Assembly: GCF_009296165.1 (NCBI RefSeq)
Contig: NZ_VUAZ01000105.1
Coordinates: 26,365 to 90,364 of the forward strand
Source of the DNA: Pseudomonas kitaguniensis
GTDB lineage: Bacteria > Pseudomonadota > Gammaproteobacteria > Pseudomonadales > Pseudomonadaceae
DNA: 64,000 nt
Reading direction: 5' to 3'
Both the position numbers and the translations under genes were made by a program. The stretch's first letter is position 1; every line of letters starts with the position of its first letter. A model generated the notes under the pieces. It did not search any database, had not been told where the DNA came from, and was given only the letters and a program-made list of their open reading frames with translations. Of this stretch, positions 25,608 to 34,882 are shown one piece after another.

Positions 25608-26022
25608 ACTTAAGACGTACGCGCAGGCGCCGGTGCACATCGGCGGCCTGCGCATCCATTGGCACACAGATCGAACGCACGCGCCACTCGCCTTGCACCC
25701 GGTAGCGCAGCACCACAATCAGCGGCAGGGCCAGGCTGTCGGGGCGCAGTTGCACGCTGTGCCAACCTCGCGCGGTGCTCCACAACTGCCAGCCGTCTTC
25801 GTCACGGCGCAGGCCACGAATCGACGAACGGTGAGTGAGCAGCACATGCCGCGGTAAAACCCAGGCAGCATGAATCAGGCACAGCACTGCGCCAACGCTT
25901 GAATACTGCAGATCGACAACGAGCAAGGCGCCCAGCGCGAACAACTGGGCAACAAGATACGCCGCCAGCAATAGCCGTGAGGCGCGCCAGCGGCATTCAA
26001 AGCGGTTATTTGGGCTGAACAC
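25576..26022 (-). CDS. YgfX/CptA-like membrane protein
   Basis: 148 residues with two adjacent hydrophobic segments in the first 50 residues (RLLLAAYLVAQLFALGALLV and SVGAVLCLIHAAWVLPRHV), then a soluble basic domain ending 'LRVRLKFSRRRWLAPE'. This matches YgfX, which is paired with SdhE (YgfY). The pair has been described as the CptAB toxin-antitoxin system in E. coli, but SdhE is better known as a flavinylation factor. It overlaps sdhE by 17 bp (start within sdhE), and nadB convergently. Confidence 0.75.
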   Translation of the reverse strand: MFSPNNRFECRWRASRLLLAAYLVAQLFALGALLVVDLQYSSVGAVLCLIHAAWVLPRHVLLTHRSSIRGLRRDEDGWQLWSTARGWHSVQLRPDSLALPLIVVLRYRVQGEWRVRSICVPMDAQAADVHRRLRVRLKFSRRRWLAPE

Positions 26023-26260
26023 GGTCCAGAATTATCCGAACCATGCGCTGCAGCTCAGGATCTTCAGATTCAGCGCGCTCCATGAACCAGCCAAACATGT
26101 CCTGATCTTCACACGTCAGCAGCCTGACGTAGAGGTCGCGATCCACCTTATCAAGCGTCGCGTAAACCTCCTTGGTGAAAGGCACCAACAACACATCCAA
26201 CTCCAGCATGCCGCGACGGCTGTGCCAGTAGAGGCGATTGATTTCTACGTCTTCGACCAT
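26006..26260 (-). CDS. sdhE: FAD assembly factor SdhE
   Basis: 84 residues from ATG 26260 (MVEDVEINRLYWHSRRGMLE). The 'RRGMLELD' motif contacts SdhA during covalent attachment of FAD to succinate dehydrogenase. The later 'LLTCEDQDMFGWFMERAESE' completes the five-helix fold. The open frame upstream of 26260 is non-coding. Paired with ygfX downstream and divergent from ygfZ. Confidence 0.92.
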   Translation of the reverse strand: MVEDVEINRLYWHSRRGMLELDVLLVPFTKEVYATLDKVDRDLYVRLLTCEDQDMFGWFMERAESEDPELQRMVRIILDRVQPK

Positions 26261-26400
26261 GGAGCGCTCCTCAAATAGTGCGCAAGTATACAGGCACGAC
26301 CGCTGCGCAACAGTCGGCTTTAGTAGCCTGATACGGAAACTATCCATTTGGCGGGCGCCCCTCTATGATGCACCCATGACTTTTCGACCTGCGATGACCC

Positions 26401-27342
26401 ATGGCTGACTCTGCTTTTTTCTGCGCCCTGTCCCACGAAGGCGTTCTGGCTGTTCGCGGTGCTGATGCCGCCAAGTTCCTGCAAGGGCAGCTGACCTGCA
26501 ACCTCAATTACCTGAGCGATACGCAGGCCAGCCTTGGCGCGCGCTGCACGCAAAAAGGACGCATGCAGTCGAGCTTTCGTATCCTGCTGCAAGGTGACGG
26601 CGTACTGCTGGCCATGGCCACCGAGCTGCTCGAACCGCAGTTGGCGGACTTGAAAAAATACGCCGTATTCTCCAAGTCCAGGCTCACCGACGAAAGCGCG
26701 GCCTGGGCACGTTTCGGCCTCTCACAGGCAGATCACGCCATGGCCTGCCTCGGCCTTGACCTGCCCGCCGAGACGGACAGCGTAGTGCGCACCGAAACCT
26801 TCATCGCGCTTCGCGTTTCCCCAGGCCGGGCGGAACTCTGGGTGCCCATCGAGCAAGCCGAAGCCGTACGCAACTCATTGGCCACACAGTTGCAACACGC
26901 TGACTTGAATGATTGGCTGCTCGGCCAAATCCGCGCCGGCATCGGCCAGGTCATGCCTCAAACCCGCGAACTGTTTATCCCGCAGATGCTTAACCTGCAG
27001 GCCGTCGGCGGCGTGAGTTTCAAAAAAGGCTGTTACACCGGCCAGGAAATCGTCGCGCGCATGCAGTATCTGGGCAAGCTCAAACGTCGCCTGTATCGGC
27101 TGAGTGTGAATGCGGCCGAATTGCCGCAGCCAGGCACCGCACTGTTTTCGCCCAGCCATAACAGTTCGATCGGTGAAGTCGTCATCGCAGCGAAAGCTGA
27201 CCAATCGATTGAACTTCTGGCCGTGTTGCAAGCCGAAGCTGCCGACAGTGGCGAGGTCTACGTAGGCTCCCTGGAAGGTCCTGGTGTGCAGTTGCTTGAC
27301 CTGCCTTACTCACTGGACCGCGATCGAGAGATCCAGCGTTAA
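26401..27342 (+). CDS. ygfZ: Folate-binding iron-sulfur maturation protein YgfZ
   Basis: 313 residues of the GcvT-like fold. The signature 'FKKGCYTGQEIVARMQYLGK' (K-G-C-Y-T-G-Q-E) carries the conserved cysteine. The N-terminal 'LAVRGADAAKFLQGQLTCNL' is also typical. YgfZ supports assembly or repair of certain Fe-S enzymes in a folate-dependent way. Divergent from sdhE; followed at 38 bp by the HDOD gene. Confidence 0.93.
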   Translation: MADSAFFCALSHEGVLAVRGADAAKFLQGQLTCNLNYLSDTQASLGARCTQKGRMQSSFRILLQGDGVLLAMATELLEPQLADLKKYAVFSKSRLTDESAAWARFGLSQADHAMACLGLDLPAETDSVVRTETFIALRVSPGRAELWVPIEQAEAVRNSLATQLQHADLNDWLLGQIRAGIGQVMPQTRELFIPQMLNLQAVGGVSFKKGCYTGQEIVARMQYLGKLKRRLYRLSVNAAELPQPGTALFSPSHNSSIGEVVIAAKADQSIELLAVLQAEAADSGEVYVGSLEGPGVQLLDLPYSLDRDREIQR

Positions 27343-27379
27343 CCGTCGCCCCCTTTTTGCAATACCCTAGAGAGCATCA

Positions 27380-28201
27380 ATGAGCACGCTGGCGGAAAAA
27401 GTCCAACAGGCTTTGGTGACGGCCATCGACAACGATGACCTGGTTCTGCCGACATTGCCGGAAGTGGCGCTGAAAATTCGTCAGGCCGCTGAAGACCCGG
27501 AGATCAGCATCAGCCACTTGAGCAAAGTGATCGGTCGCGATACCGCGCTGTCCGCACGCCTTATAAAAGTGGTCAACAGCCCGCTGCTGCGTGCCACTCA
27601 GGAAGTCACCGACCTGCACACCGCCATCACTCGGCTGGGCACCAATTACAGCAGCAACCTGGCGATAGGCCTGGTGATGGAGCAGATTTTCCACGCCCGC
27701 TCTGAAGTCGTTGAACAAAAAATGCATGATGTGTGGCGCCGCAGCCTGGAAGTGGCAGGCGTGAGCTATACCTTGTGCCGCAACTACAGCCAGCTCAAGC
27801 CAGACCAGGCTGCGCTCGGCGGTTTGGTGCATCAAATTGGCGTATTGCCGATCCTCACCTACGCCGAAGACCATTACGAACTGCTGGCCGACCCGGTCAG
27901 CCTCAACCACGTGATCGACAGTATTCACCCGTTGCTGGGCGACAAGCTGTTGGGCGGCTGGGATTTCCCGGAGATGCTGGCAAAACTGCCTGGGCAATAC
28001 CTGGACCTGGAGCGCGACTCGGCCCGCCTCGACTACATCGACCTGGTACAAATTGCCGTGCTGTATTGCCACGCAGGCACCGACCATCCGTTGGCGAGTG
28101 TGCACGTCTCCACCTTGCCTGCGATGAAAAAACTGCGCATCGACCCCTACAGCGAGACCCTGCGTGCCGAGCTGGATGAAGCACGGTCGATGTTTTACTG
28201 A
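27380..28201 (+). CDS. HDOD-domain signalling protein
   Basis: 273 residues. 'LPTLPEVALKIRQAAEDPEI' and 'LSKVIGRDTALSARLIKVVN' followed by 'LGGLVHQIGVLPIL' are typical of the HDOD domain, an HD-like helical domain. The metal-binding HD pair of true HD-GYP phosphodiesterases is replaced (H..Q at 'LVHQIG'), so it is probably a protein-interaction module and not a hydrolase. HDOD proteins often act in regulation of motility or cyclic-di-GMP signalling; no effector domain is attached. Confidence 0.88.
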   Translation: MSTLAEKVQQALVTAIDNDDLVLPTLPEVALKIRQAAEDPEISISHLSKVIGRDTALSARLIKVVNSPLLRATQEVTDLHTAITRLGTNYSSNLAIGLVMEQIFHARSEVVEQKMHDVWRRSLEVAGVSYTLCRNYSQLKPDQAALGGLVHQIGVLPILTYAEDHYELLADPVSLNHVIDSIHPLLGDKLLGGWDFPEMLAKLPGQYLDLERDSARLDYIDLVQIAVLYCHAGTDHPLASVHVSTLPAMKKLRIDPYSETLRAELDEARSMFY

Positions 28202-29587
28202 TCAGCCTGCGATAAAACTCACGCGCACTTTCAAGCCGGCCAGCTCACCATCGTGCAGGCTGATTTGCGCCAAATGCGCGCGGCAGATTTCCCCGACAAT
28301 CGCCAGCCCCAAGCCCGAGCCCATGCTCTGCTGGTTGCGCCGGTAAAACCGCTCGAATACCCGGTCCCGCTCGTCCAGCGGGATGCCCGGGCCATCATCT
28401 TCTACTTCCAGAATCGCGGGCGCCGAGACCCGCAAGATGACATTGCCGCCCGGTGGCGTGTGGGCCAAGGCGTTATCGACCAAATTGCTCAGCAGCTCGT
28501 TCAACAAGATGGGCTCACCGCGCAACCACACAGGCTCGTCCGCCTCCAACGCCAAGGCAACGCCGCGCGCGTGGGCCAACGGCGCCATGGCCATCCCCAA
28601 CTCGCGTGCCAACTGGCTGAGGTCAAGCAGTTGCGCACCGCCTTCAGCAATCGCCCGCGCGCCGTTTTCGATACGCGCCAGCGACAGCAATTGATTCGCC
28701 AGGTGAGTCAGGCGGTCGGTGCCTTGTGCAGCGGTTTCCAAGGTGCTGTGCCAGGTGGCCGGCGCGTCGCTGCGCAGGCCCAGTTCCAGCCGCGCCTTGA
28801 GCGCTGCCAGCGGGGTGCGCAGTTCGTGGGCGGCGTCGGCGATAAACTGCGCCTGGCGCTCGAACTGGCCGCGCAGGCGCTCGGTAAAGTGGTTGAGCGA
28901 ACGCACCAGCGGGCCAAACTCAAGCTGCACCTCGACCAGCGGCAACGGCCGCAGGTCGTCGGGCTGGCGCTCTTCCACTGCCGTGCGCAGGCGCTCCAGC
29001 GGGCGCAGCGCCGCACTCACGGCAAACCACACCAACAGCAACGCGCCGATCGCCAACATCCCGAGGCGCAGCAACGTGTCGGCCAGCAGGCTACGGGCCA
29101 TGCTCTCGCGCGCCTCGTCGGTTTCGGCCACGCGAATTTCCGCCATGCCATTCATGTTCGGCTCGGAGACCGCCTTGAGCAGGCTGACCACACGCACCGC
29201 TTGGCCTTGATAGGTGGCATTGTAAAACCGCGCCAACGCGGGGTAATCGTCGGTGCGCGGCGTGCCGGGCGGCGGGCCTGGAAGGTTTTCGTAACCGGAG
29301 ATCAGCTTCTTGTCAATGTCATTGACCTGATAATAAATACGCCCGGCGCTGTCGTAAGCAAAGGTGTCCAGCGCCACATAAGGCACATTGGCACTCAAGG
29401 TGCCGTCCACCTGCGTCAACCCGGCGGCGATGGTGCGCGCCGAAGCCAAAAGCGTGCGGTCATAGGCGGTGTCGGCCGCCTCGCGACCGTTCCAGTACGC
29501 ACTCATGCCGCTGGCAAGCATCAACACCACCAGCAACAGCGCCAAATTCCACAGCAGCCGCCAGCGCAGGCTGCTGGGCTTATGCAT
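28202..29587 (-). CDS. tctE: Sensor histidine kinase TctE
   Basis: 461 residues: a membrane helix near 13-31, a periplasmic sensor of ~130 residues, a second helix ~175-195, HAMP, then the dimerisation helix with the phospho-accepting His in 'DAAHELRTPLAALKARLELG' and the ATPase with N-box 'LLSNLVDNALAHTPPGG', G1 'VEDDGPGIP' and G2 'GSGLGLAIV'. By neighbourhood this is TctE, which senses tricarboxylates such as citrate. It overlaps tctD by 8 bp, so the two are cotranscribed. Confidence 0.9.
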   Translation of the reverse strand: MHKPSSLRWRLLWNLALLLVVLMLASGMSAYWNGREAADTAYDRTLLASARTIAAGLTQVDGTLSANVPYVALDTFAYDSAGRIYYQVNDIDKKLISGYENLPGPPPGTPRTDDYPALARFYNATYQGQAVRVVSLLKAVSEPNMNGMAEIRVAETDEARESMARSLLADTLLRLGMLAIGALLLVWFAVSAALRPLERLRTAVEERQPDDLRPLPLVEVQLEFGPLVRSLNHFTERLRGQFERQAQFIADAAHELRTPLAALKARLELGLRSDAPATWHSTLETAAQGTDRLTHLANQLLSLARIENGARAIAEGGAQLLDLSQLARELGMAMAPLAHARGVALALEADEPVWLRGEPILLNELLSNLVDNALAHTPPGGNVILRVSAPAILEVEDDGPGIPLDERDRVFERFYRRNQQSMGSGLGLAIVGEICRAHLAQISLHDGELAGLKVRVSFIAG

Positions 29588-30251
29588 CGCGGGCTTCCAA
29601 CAGGTAGCCGAGGCCGCGGAAGGTCACGATGGCGATGGGTTGGCCGTCGAGTTTTTTACGCAGCCGGTGCACATAAATTTCGATCGCATCGGGGCTGGCT
29701 TCTTCATCCAGGCCGAACACTTGGGAAGCCAGTTGCTCTTTGCTCATCACGCGGCCGGGGCGAGCGATCAGCGCTTCAAGCACCGCTTGCTCACGTGAGG
29801 TCAATGTCAACAGTTCGCCGCCCGCAGTGAAACGCCGCGTATCCAGGTCATAGACCAGCACGCCGCACGCCTGCTGACGCTCACCGCCCAACACGCTGCG
29901 CCGCAACAGTGCCTTGACCCGCGCTTCCAGTTCCGTGAGTTCAAACGGCTTGGCAAGGTAGTCGTCGGCGCCGAGGTTGAGGCCGTGTACGCGGTCCTTC
30001 ACGTCGCTGCGCGCGGTCAGCATCAACACAGGCAGATTTTTCCCACGCGCTCGCAGACGTGCCAGCACCTCAAAACCGTCCATGCGCGGCAGCCCCACAT
30101 CAAGCACTACCACCGCGTATTCCTCGCTGGTCAAGGCCAGGTCCGCGGCGACCCCGTCGTGCAGCACGTCGACAGTCAAACCCGTGCTCTTGAGCGCTTG
30201 GGCGACACTTTCGGCGAGCTGCAAATGGTCTTCAACCAAGAGTACACGCAT
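29580..30251 (-). CDS. tctD: Response regulator TctD (OmpR family)
   Basis: 223 residues. The receiver has the acidic pair 'LLVEDHLQLAESVAQALKST', phospho-acceptor Asp51 in 'AVVVLDVGLPRMDGFEVLAR', and Lys in 'DDYLAKPFELTELEARVKAL'. The C-terminal winged helix ('LTSREQAVLEALIARPGRVM', 'IEIYVHRLRKKL') is OmpR/PhoB-type. It would activate the divergent porin-tctCBA genes; 11-bp-spaced TGAAAG repeats in the gap fit its binding mode. Confidence 0.92.
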   Translation of the reverse strand: MRVLLVEDHLQLAESVAQALKSTGLTVDVLHDGVAADLALTSEEYAVVVLDVGLPRMDGFEVLARLRARGKNLPVLMLTARSDVKDRVHGLNLGADDYLAKPFELTELEARVKALLRRSVLGGERQQACGVLVYDLDTRRFTAGGELLTLTSREQAVLEALIARPGRVMSKEQLASQVFGLDEEASPDAIEIYVHRLRKKLDGQPIAIVTFRGLGYLLEARDA

Positions 30252-30338
30252 GGATTTTTACCTCGTTCGGGCATGGTCAACGCCACGCTTTGCGGGGCAG
30301 TTTACAGGCGCCGCCTACCCTGTGAAGCCCGAAAACAT

Positions 30339-30366
30339 TGAAAGGCAACTGAAAGGTTAGTGAAAG
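30339..30366. promoter_or_regulatory. Three TGAAAG repeats at 11-bp spacing, possible TctD site
   Basis: TGAAAG occurs at 30339, 30350 and 30361, exactly one helical turn apart, in the tctD/porin divergent region. OmpR-family dimers bind such tandem repeats. The link to TctD is inferred. Confidence 0.5.
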
Positions 30367-30475
30367 CTTCGCCCTTTAGCATCCAGCCACGGTGGGTCGT
30401 GCCTGCATGCGTACCTGCCGAGTTACCTGGTCCGTAGCGCTGAAAAAACGCCTCGAAGCGTTTTAGCCAAAAAAT

Positions 30476-30486
30476 AAGAACAATAA
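30476..30486 (+). promoter_or_regulatory. Hfq/Crc-type CA motif in porin leader
   Basis: AAGAACAATAA, a run of AAN triplets, lies just before the CGGAG ribosome site of the porin gene. This is the form of the AAnAAnAA catabolite-activity motif that Hfq/Crc binds to block translation in pseudomonads. Confidence 0.5.
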
Positions 30487-30500
30487 CGGAGTACACAACC

Positions 30501-31793
30501 ATGCTGTCGACACAGCCCCAGGCACTCGTGCCTGCTCGCTTTTCTTGCCTCTCCCACACCGCCTTTGCCAGTGCCGCCGCCCTCGCCGGCTTTTCGCCGC
30601 TCAGCCAGGCTGACTTCTTCGAAGACAGTAGCGCCAGCCTGGAAACCCGCAACATGTACTTCAACCGCGACTTTCGCGACGGCACCAGCGCCCAGCAATC
30701 CAAGCGTGATGAATGGGCGCAGGGCTTCATGCTCAACCTGCAATCGGGCTACACCGACGGCACTGTCGGTTTTGGCGTGGACGCGCTGGGCATGCTCGGG
30801 GTCAGGCTCGACTCCAGCCCCGATCGCACCGGCACCGGCCTGTTGCCGACCCACGATGATGGCCGCGCCGCCAATGAGTACAGCAAGCTGGGCCTGACCG
30901 GCAAGGTGAAGGTCGCAGCCACCGAGCTTAAGGTCGGCGCGCTGATCCCCGAACTGCCGACCCTCAAGCCCAACGACGGACGTATCCTGCCGCAGACCTT
31001 CAACGGTGGCCTGCTGACTTCCAGGGAACTCAAGAATCTGGTGTTCACCGGCGGCCGCCTGGATAAAGCCAAGGACCGCGACGCCACGCATTACCAAGAC
31101 ATCACTCTGAACAACCGCAACAGCCGTTTTGTCAGCGGTGCCAGCGGCAAGCACTTCAACTTTGGCGGCGCAGATTACAAGTTCGCCGACAAGATCACCG
31201 GCAGCTACCATTTTGCCCAGCTCGACGATGTTTACCGCCAGCACTTCCTCGGCCTGGTGGCCGCACGCCCGATGGGTCCCGGCGCCTTCGCCAGCGACCT
31301 GCGCCTGGCGATCAGCGATGACACCGGCGGCGCGCGTGGCGGCAAAATCGACAACACTTCGTTCAGCAGCCTGTTCAGCTATGCCCTTAACGGTCATAAG
31401 CTCAGCGCCGGCTACCAGCGCATGTTCGGTGAAAGCGCTTTTCCCTACGTGGATGGGAGCGATCCTTACCTTGTTAACTTCGTGCAAATCAACGACTTTG
31501 CTGGCGCCGAAGAGCGCTCCTGGCAGGCCCGTTACGATTATGACTTCACCAAGCTGGGCATTCCCGGCCTGAGTTTCATGAGCCGTTACCTTTCGGGTGA
31601 CACCATCAAGCTCAAAAACGGCGACACCGGCGAGGAGTGGGAGCGCAACAGCGAGGTCAAGTACGTGGTGCAAAGCGGCGCGCTCAAGGATGTTGCCGTG
31701 CGCCTGCGTAACGCTACGTACCGCTCCAACTATTCAGCGCGTGATGCGGATGAAGTGCGGGTGCTGGTGAGCTACAGCGTAGCGCTCTGGTAA
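30501..31793 (+). CDS. OprD-family outer-membrane porin (OpdH-like)
   Basis: 430 residues. A signal peptide ends near '...AGFSPLSQADFF'; the mature start 'DSSASLETRNMYFNRDFRDG' is the OprD-family hallmark, and the protein ends in the aromatic residue Trp (SVALW) required for outer-membrane insertion. The 18-stranded barrel admits small carboxylates. Position in front of tctCBA and divergent from tctDE suggests it is the tricarboxylate channel (OpdH in P. aeruginosa, which takes cis-aconitate or citrate). Confidence 0.88.
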   Translation: MLSTQPQALVPARFSCLSHTAFASAAALAGFSPLSQADFFEDSSASLETRNMYFNRDFRDGTSAQQSKRDEWAQGFMLNLQSGYTDGTVGFGVDALGMLGVRLDSSPDRTGTGLLPTHDDGRAANEYSKLGLTGKVKVAATELKVGALIPELPTLKPNDGRILPQTFNGGLLTSRELKNLVFTGGRLDKAKDRDATHYQDITLNNRNSRFVSGASGKHFNFGGADYKFADKITGSYHFAQLDDVYRQHFLGLVAARPMGPGAFASDLRLAISDDTGGARGGKIDNTSFSSLFSYALNGHKLSAGYQRMFGESAFPYVDGSDPYLVNFVQINDFAGAEERSWQARYDYDFTKLGIPGLSFMSRYLSGDTIKLKNGDTGEEWERNSEVKYVVQSGALKDVAVRLRNATYRSNYSARDADEVRVLVSYSVALW

Positions 31794-31838
31794 GTCGTGC
31801 CTTAGAGGTCATGCCTTTAGTAGCAACTAGTAACAACT

Positions 31839-31850
31839 AATAACAATAAA
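31839..31850 (+). promoter_or_regulatory. Hfq/Crc-type CA motif in tctC leader
   Basis: AATAACAATAAA precedes the GACGGAG ribosome site of tctC by a few bases. It is a second AAN-triplet run of the same kind as in the porin leader. Confidence 0.5.
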
Positions 31851-31864
31851 GACGGAGAAAAAAA

Positions 31865-32848
31865 ATGAGCTTTTCACTGCGTAAACTTTCCCTCGCCGCA
31901 GGTTGCCTGCTGTTCGCCGGCCAACTGCTCGCCGCCGATGAACCCAAGCGCCCGGAATGCATCGCCCCGGCCTCCCCTGGCGGTGGTTTTGACCTGACCT
32001 GCAAACTGGCGCAAAGCGCGCTGGTCAACCAGAAATTGCTGAGCAAGCCGATGCGCGTCACTTACATGCCAGGCGGCGTGGGCGCGGTGGCGTATAACGC
32101 GGTGGTGGCACAGCGCCCCGCAGACGGCGGCACGCTGGTGGCATGGTCCAGCGGTTCGTTGTTGAACCTGGCCCAAGGCAAATTTGGCCGCTTCGATGAA
32201 AGCGCCGTGCGTTGGTTGGCAGCGGTCGGCACCAGCTACGGTGCCATCGCGGTAAAAAGCGATTCACCCTACAAGACCCTCGATGATCTGGTTAAGGCCT
32301 TGAAGGCCGATCCAGGCAGCGTCGTGATTGGTTCCGGCGGCACCGTCGGCAGCCAGGACTGGATGCAAACCGCGCTGATTGCCAAGGCCGCCGGGATCAA
32401 CCCGCGCGAGCTGCGTTACGTGGCCCTTGAAGGCGGCGGTGAAATCGCCACGGCCCTGCTCGGTGGCCATATCCAGGTCGGCAGCACCGACATCTCCGAC
32501 TCCATGCCGCACATTCTCAGCGGTGACATGCGCCTGCTCGCCGTGTTCGCCGAAGAGCGCCTGGACGAGCCGGAAATGAAGAACATTCCTACGGCCAAAG
32601 AGCAAGGCTACGACATCGTATGGCCAGTGGTACGCGGCTTCTACCTCGGGCCAAAAGTCAGCGACGCCGACTACGCCTGGTGGAAAGACGCGTTCGACAA
32701 GCTGCTGGCCTCCGAAGAGTTCGACACGCTGCGTGACCAGCGCGAGTTGTTCCCGTTCGCCATGACCGGCCCGGAGCTGGACACCTACGTGAAAAAACAG
32801 GTGGCTGACTACAAAGTGCTGGCCAAAGAGTTCGGCCTGATCCAGTAA
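31865..32848 (+). CDS. tctC: Tripartite tricarboxylate transporter substrate-binding protein TctC
   Basis: 327 residues with a signal peptide (MSFSLRKLSLAAGCLLFAGQLLA). 'ECIAPASPGGGFDLTCKLAQ' and 'VTYMPGGVGAVAYN' are the ligand-cradling motifs of the TctC/Bug family, with later 'GSGGTVGSQDWMQTALIAKA'. It binds citrate-like tricarboxylates in the periplasm and delivers them to TctAB. First gene of tctC-tctB-tctA. Confidence 0.93.
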   Translation: MSFSLRKLSLAAGCLLFAGQLLAADEPKRPECIAPASPGGGFDLTCKLAQSALVNQKLLSKPMRVTYMPGGVGAVAYNAVVAQRPADGGTLVAWSSGSLLNLAQGKFGRFDESAVRWLAAVGTSYGAIAVKSDSPYKTLDDLVKALKADPGSVVIGSGGTVGSQDWMQTALIAKAAGINPRELRYVALEGGGEIATALLGGHIQVGSTDISDSMPHILSGDMRLLAVFAEERLDEPEMKNIPTAKEQGYDIVWPVVRGFYLGPKVSDADYAWWKDAFDKLLASEEFDTLRDQRELFPFAMTGPELDTYVKKQVADYKVLAKEFGLIQ

Positions 32849-32908
32849 CCACCGGTCTTTCACTCGGCCGCGTCCTGCCTGATGAGGCGCGCGGCCCAGG
32901 AGTTCAAC

Positions 32909-33367
32909 ATGCTCTTACAACGCATTTTTGCCGCCGTGATGCTGCTGGTCTGCGCGGTTCTCGCGCTGATGGCCTGGCCGTATCAAGCGGCGTTTTCCTA
33001 CGAGCCGGTCGGGCCTCGGGCTTACCCACTGTTGATGCTCGGGCTGATGAGCCTGGGCCTTGTCTACATGCTGTTTCGCCCGCAGCCGACCAAACATACC
33101 GAAGAAGAACCGGCGCTGGACCGCGACACGCTGGTTAAGATCGGCGCTTGCGTGGCGCTGTTGCTGGTGTTTGCCGGCACCTTCGAACCGCTGGGTTTCA
33201 TCCTCAGCAGCATGCTGATCGGCATCCCGATGGCACGCCTGTATGGTGGCCGCTGGTTGCCCAGCGTGGTGATAGTCAGCCTGATGGCCGTGGGTCTTTA
33301 TTTGCTCTTCGATAAAGCCATGGATGTACCGCTGCCCCTCGGCCTGCTTGAAGTTCTGGAGAACTGA
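32909..33367 (+). CDS. tctB: Tripartite tricarboxylate transporter small membrane subunit TctB
   Basis: 152 residues with about four membrane helices (LLQRIFAAVMLLVCAVLALM; ALLLVFAGTFEPLGFILSSM). ATG 32909 is preceded by CCAGGAG. TctB is the small subunit of the secondary tricarboxylate importer. It lies 60 bp after tctC and its stop precedes tctA by 1 bp. Confidence 0.9.
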   Translation: MLLQRIFAAVMLLVCAVLALMAWPYQAAFSYEPVGPRAYPLLMLGLMSLGLVYMLFRPQPTKHTEEEPALDRDTLVKIGACVALLLVFAGTFEPLGFILSSMLIGIPMARLYGGRWLPSVVIVSLMAVGLYLLFDKAMDVPLPLGLLEVLEN

Positions 33368-33368
33368 T

Positions 33369-34882
33369 ATGGATACGTTCAGCTATTTGGGCCAGGGCTT
33401 CGGCGTTGCGCTGACGCCTTACAACCTGATTACCGCCCTGTGTGGCACCTTGATCGGCACGGTGGTTGGCCTGCTGCCGGGGCTCGGCCCGATCAACGGC
33501 GTGGCGCTGTTGATCCCCATCGCATTTGCCTTGGGCCTCCCGCCGGAGTCGGCATTAATCCTGTTGGCAGCCGTGTACCTGGGCTGCGAGTACGGCGGCC
33601 GTATCAGTTCGATCCTGTTGAACATTCCGGGCGAAGCCTCCACCGTGATGACCACCCTCGACGGCTACCCGATGGCCCGCAAAGGCCTGGCCGGTGTGGC
33701 GCTGTCCTTGTCGGCGTGGAGTTCGTTCATCGGCGCGTTTATCGCCACCTGCGGCATGGTGCTGTTTGCGCCGCTGCTGGCAAAGTGGGCGATTGCCTTC
33801 GGCCCGGCGGAATATTTCGTACTGATGGTGTTCGCGATCGTCTGCCTCGGCGGCATGGCCGGTGACAAGCCGCTGAAGACGTTTGTGGCGGCGCTGATCG
33901 GCCTGTTCCTTTCGGCCGTGGGCATTGACGCCAACAGCGGCGTGTACCGCTTTACCGGCGACAATATCCACCTCACCGATGGCATCCAGTTTGTGGTCCT
34001 GGTGTTGGGCTTGTTCTCGATCAGCGAAATTCTGTTGCTGCTGGAAAAAACCCACCGTGGCCAGGAAGCGGTAAAAGCCACAGGGCGGATGATGTTCAAC
34101 CTCAAGGAGGCGTCCTCTGTTTTCGTGGTTAATATCCGTTGCGGCCTCTTGGGCTTCATCATGGGCGTATTGCCCGGTGCCGGTGCGACACTCGCCTCGG
34201 CCGTTGCCTACATGACCGAAAAACGTATTGCCGGTGCCAGCGGTAAATTCGGCCAGGGCGACATGCGCGGCCTGGCGGCGCCAGAAACCGCGATTGGCGC
34301 TTCGGCCTGCGGCGCGCTGGTGCCGATGCTGACCCTTGGCGTACCCGGTTCAGGCACCACGCCGTGATGATCGGCGCGCTGTCGCTGTACAACATCACGC
34401 CCGGCCCGCTGCTGTTCCAACAGCAACCGGACATCGTCTGGGGCCTGATCGCGTCGTTGTTCATCGCCAACATCATGCTGGTGATCCTCAACATTCCGAT
34501 GATCCGCATCTTCACCCGCATCCTCGCCGTGCCGAACTGGGCGCTGGTGCCGGTAATCGCCATCATCACCGCGATTGGTGTGTACGCGGTGCACGCCACC
34601 ACGTTCGACCTGTTCCTGATGGTCGGTATCGGCATCTTCGGCTACATCTTGCGCAAGCTGGACTTCCCGCTGTCGCCGGTGCTGCTGGGCTTTATCCTCG
34701 GTGGCCTGATGGAGCAGAACCTGCGCCGCGCGCTGTCGATCTCCAACGGTGCGCTGGACATCCTCTGGTCGAGCCCGATCACCTTTGGTGTATGGGTGCT
34801 GACTGCGCTGATGCTGGCCTTCCCGTTGGTGCGCATCTACCGCAAACGTGCGCTGGCGCGGCGTGCAGCGGCCGATGTCTGA
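33369..34882 (+). pseudogene. tctA: Tripartite tricarboxylate transporter large membrane subunit TctA, frameshifted
   Basis: TctA is the 10-12-helix permease of the system, normally about 504 residues. ATG 33369 gives MDTFSYLGQGFGVALTPYNL and the family motif 'GTVVGLLPGLGPINGVALLI', running to '...LTLGVPGSGTTP' where a stop occurs at 34365-34367. A second frame starts right there with 'MMIGALSLYNITPGPLLFQQ' and completes the protein to 34882. Inserting one G near 34362 (ACCACGCCGTG to ACCACGGCCGTG) fuses them as 'GTTAVMIGALSL'. All parts are otherwise intact, so a sequence error is likely. Confidence 0.9.

Noticed and set aside
28253..29830. A 525-codon frame opposite tctE/tctD
   Set aside because: Shadow of the kinase and regulator genes; composition rich in R, Q and H as usual for antisense frames in this DNA.
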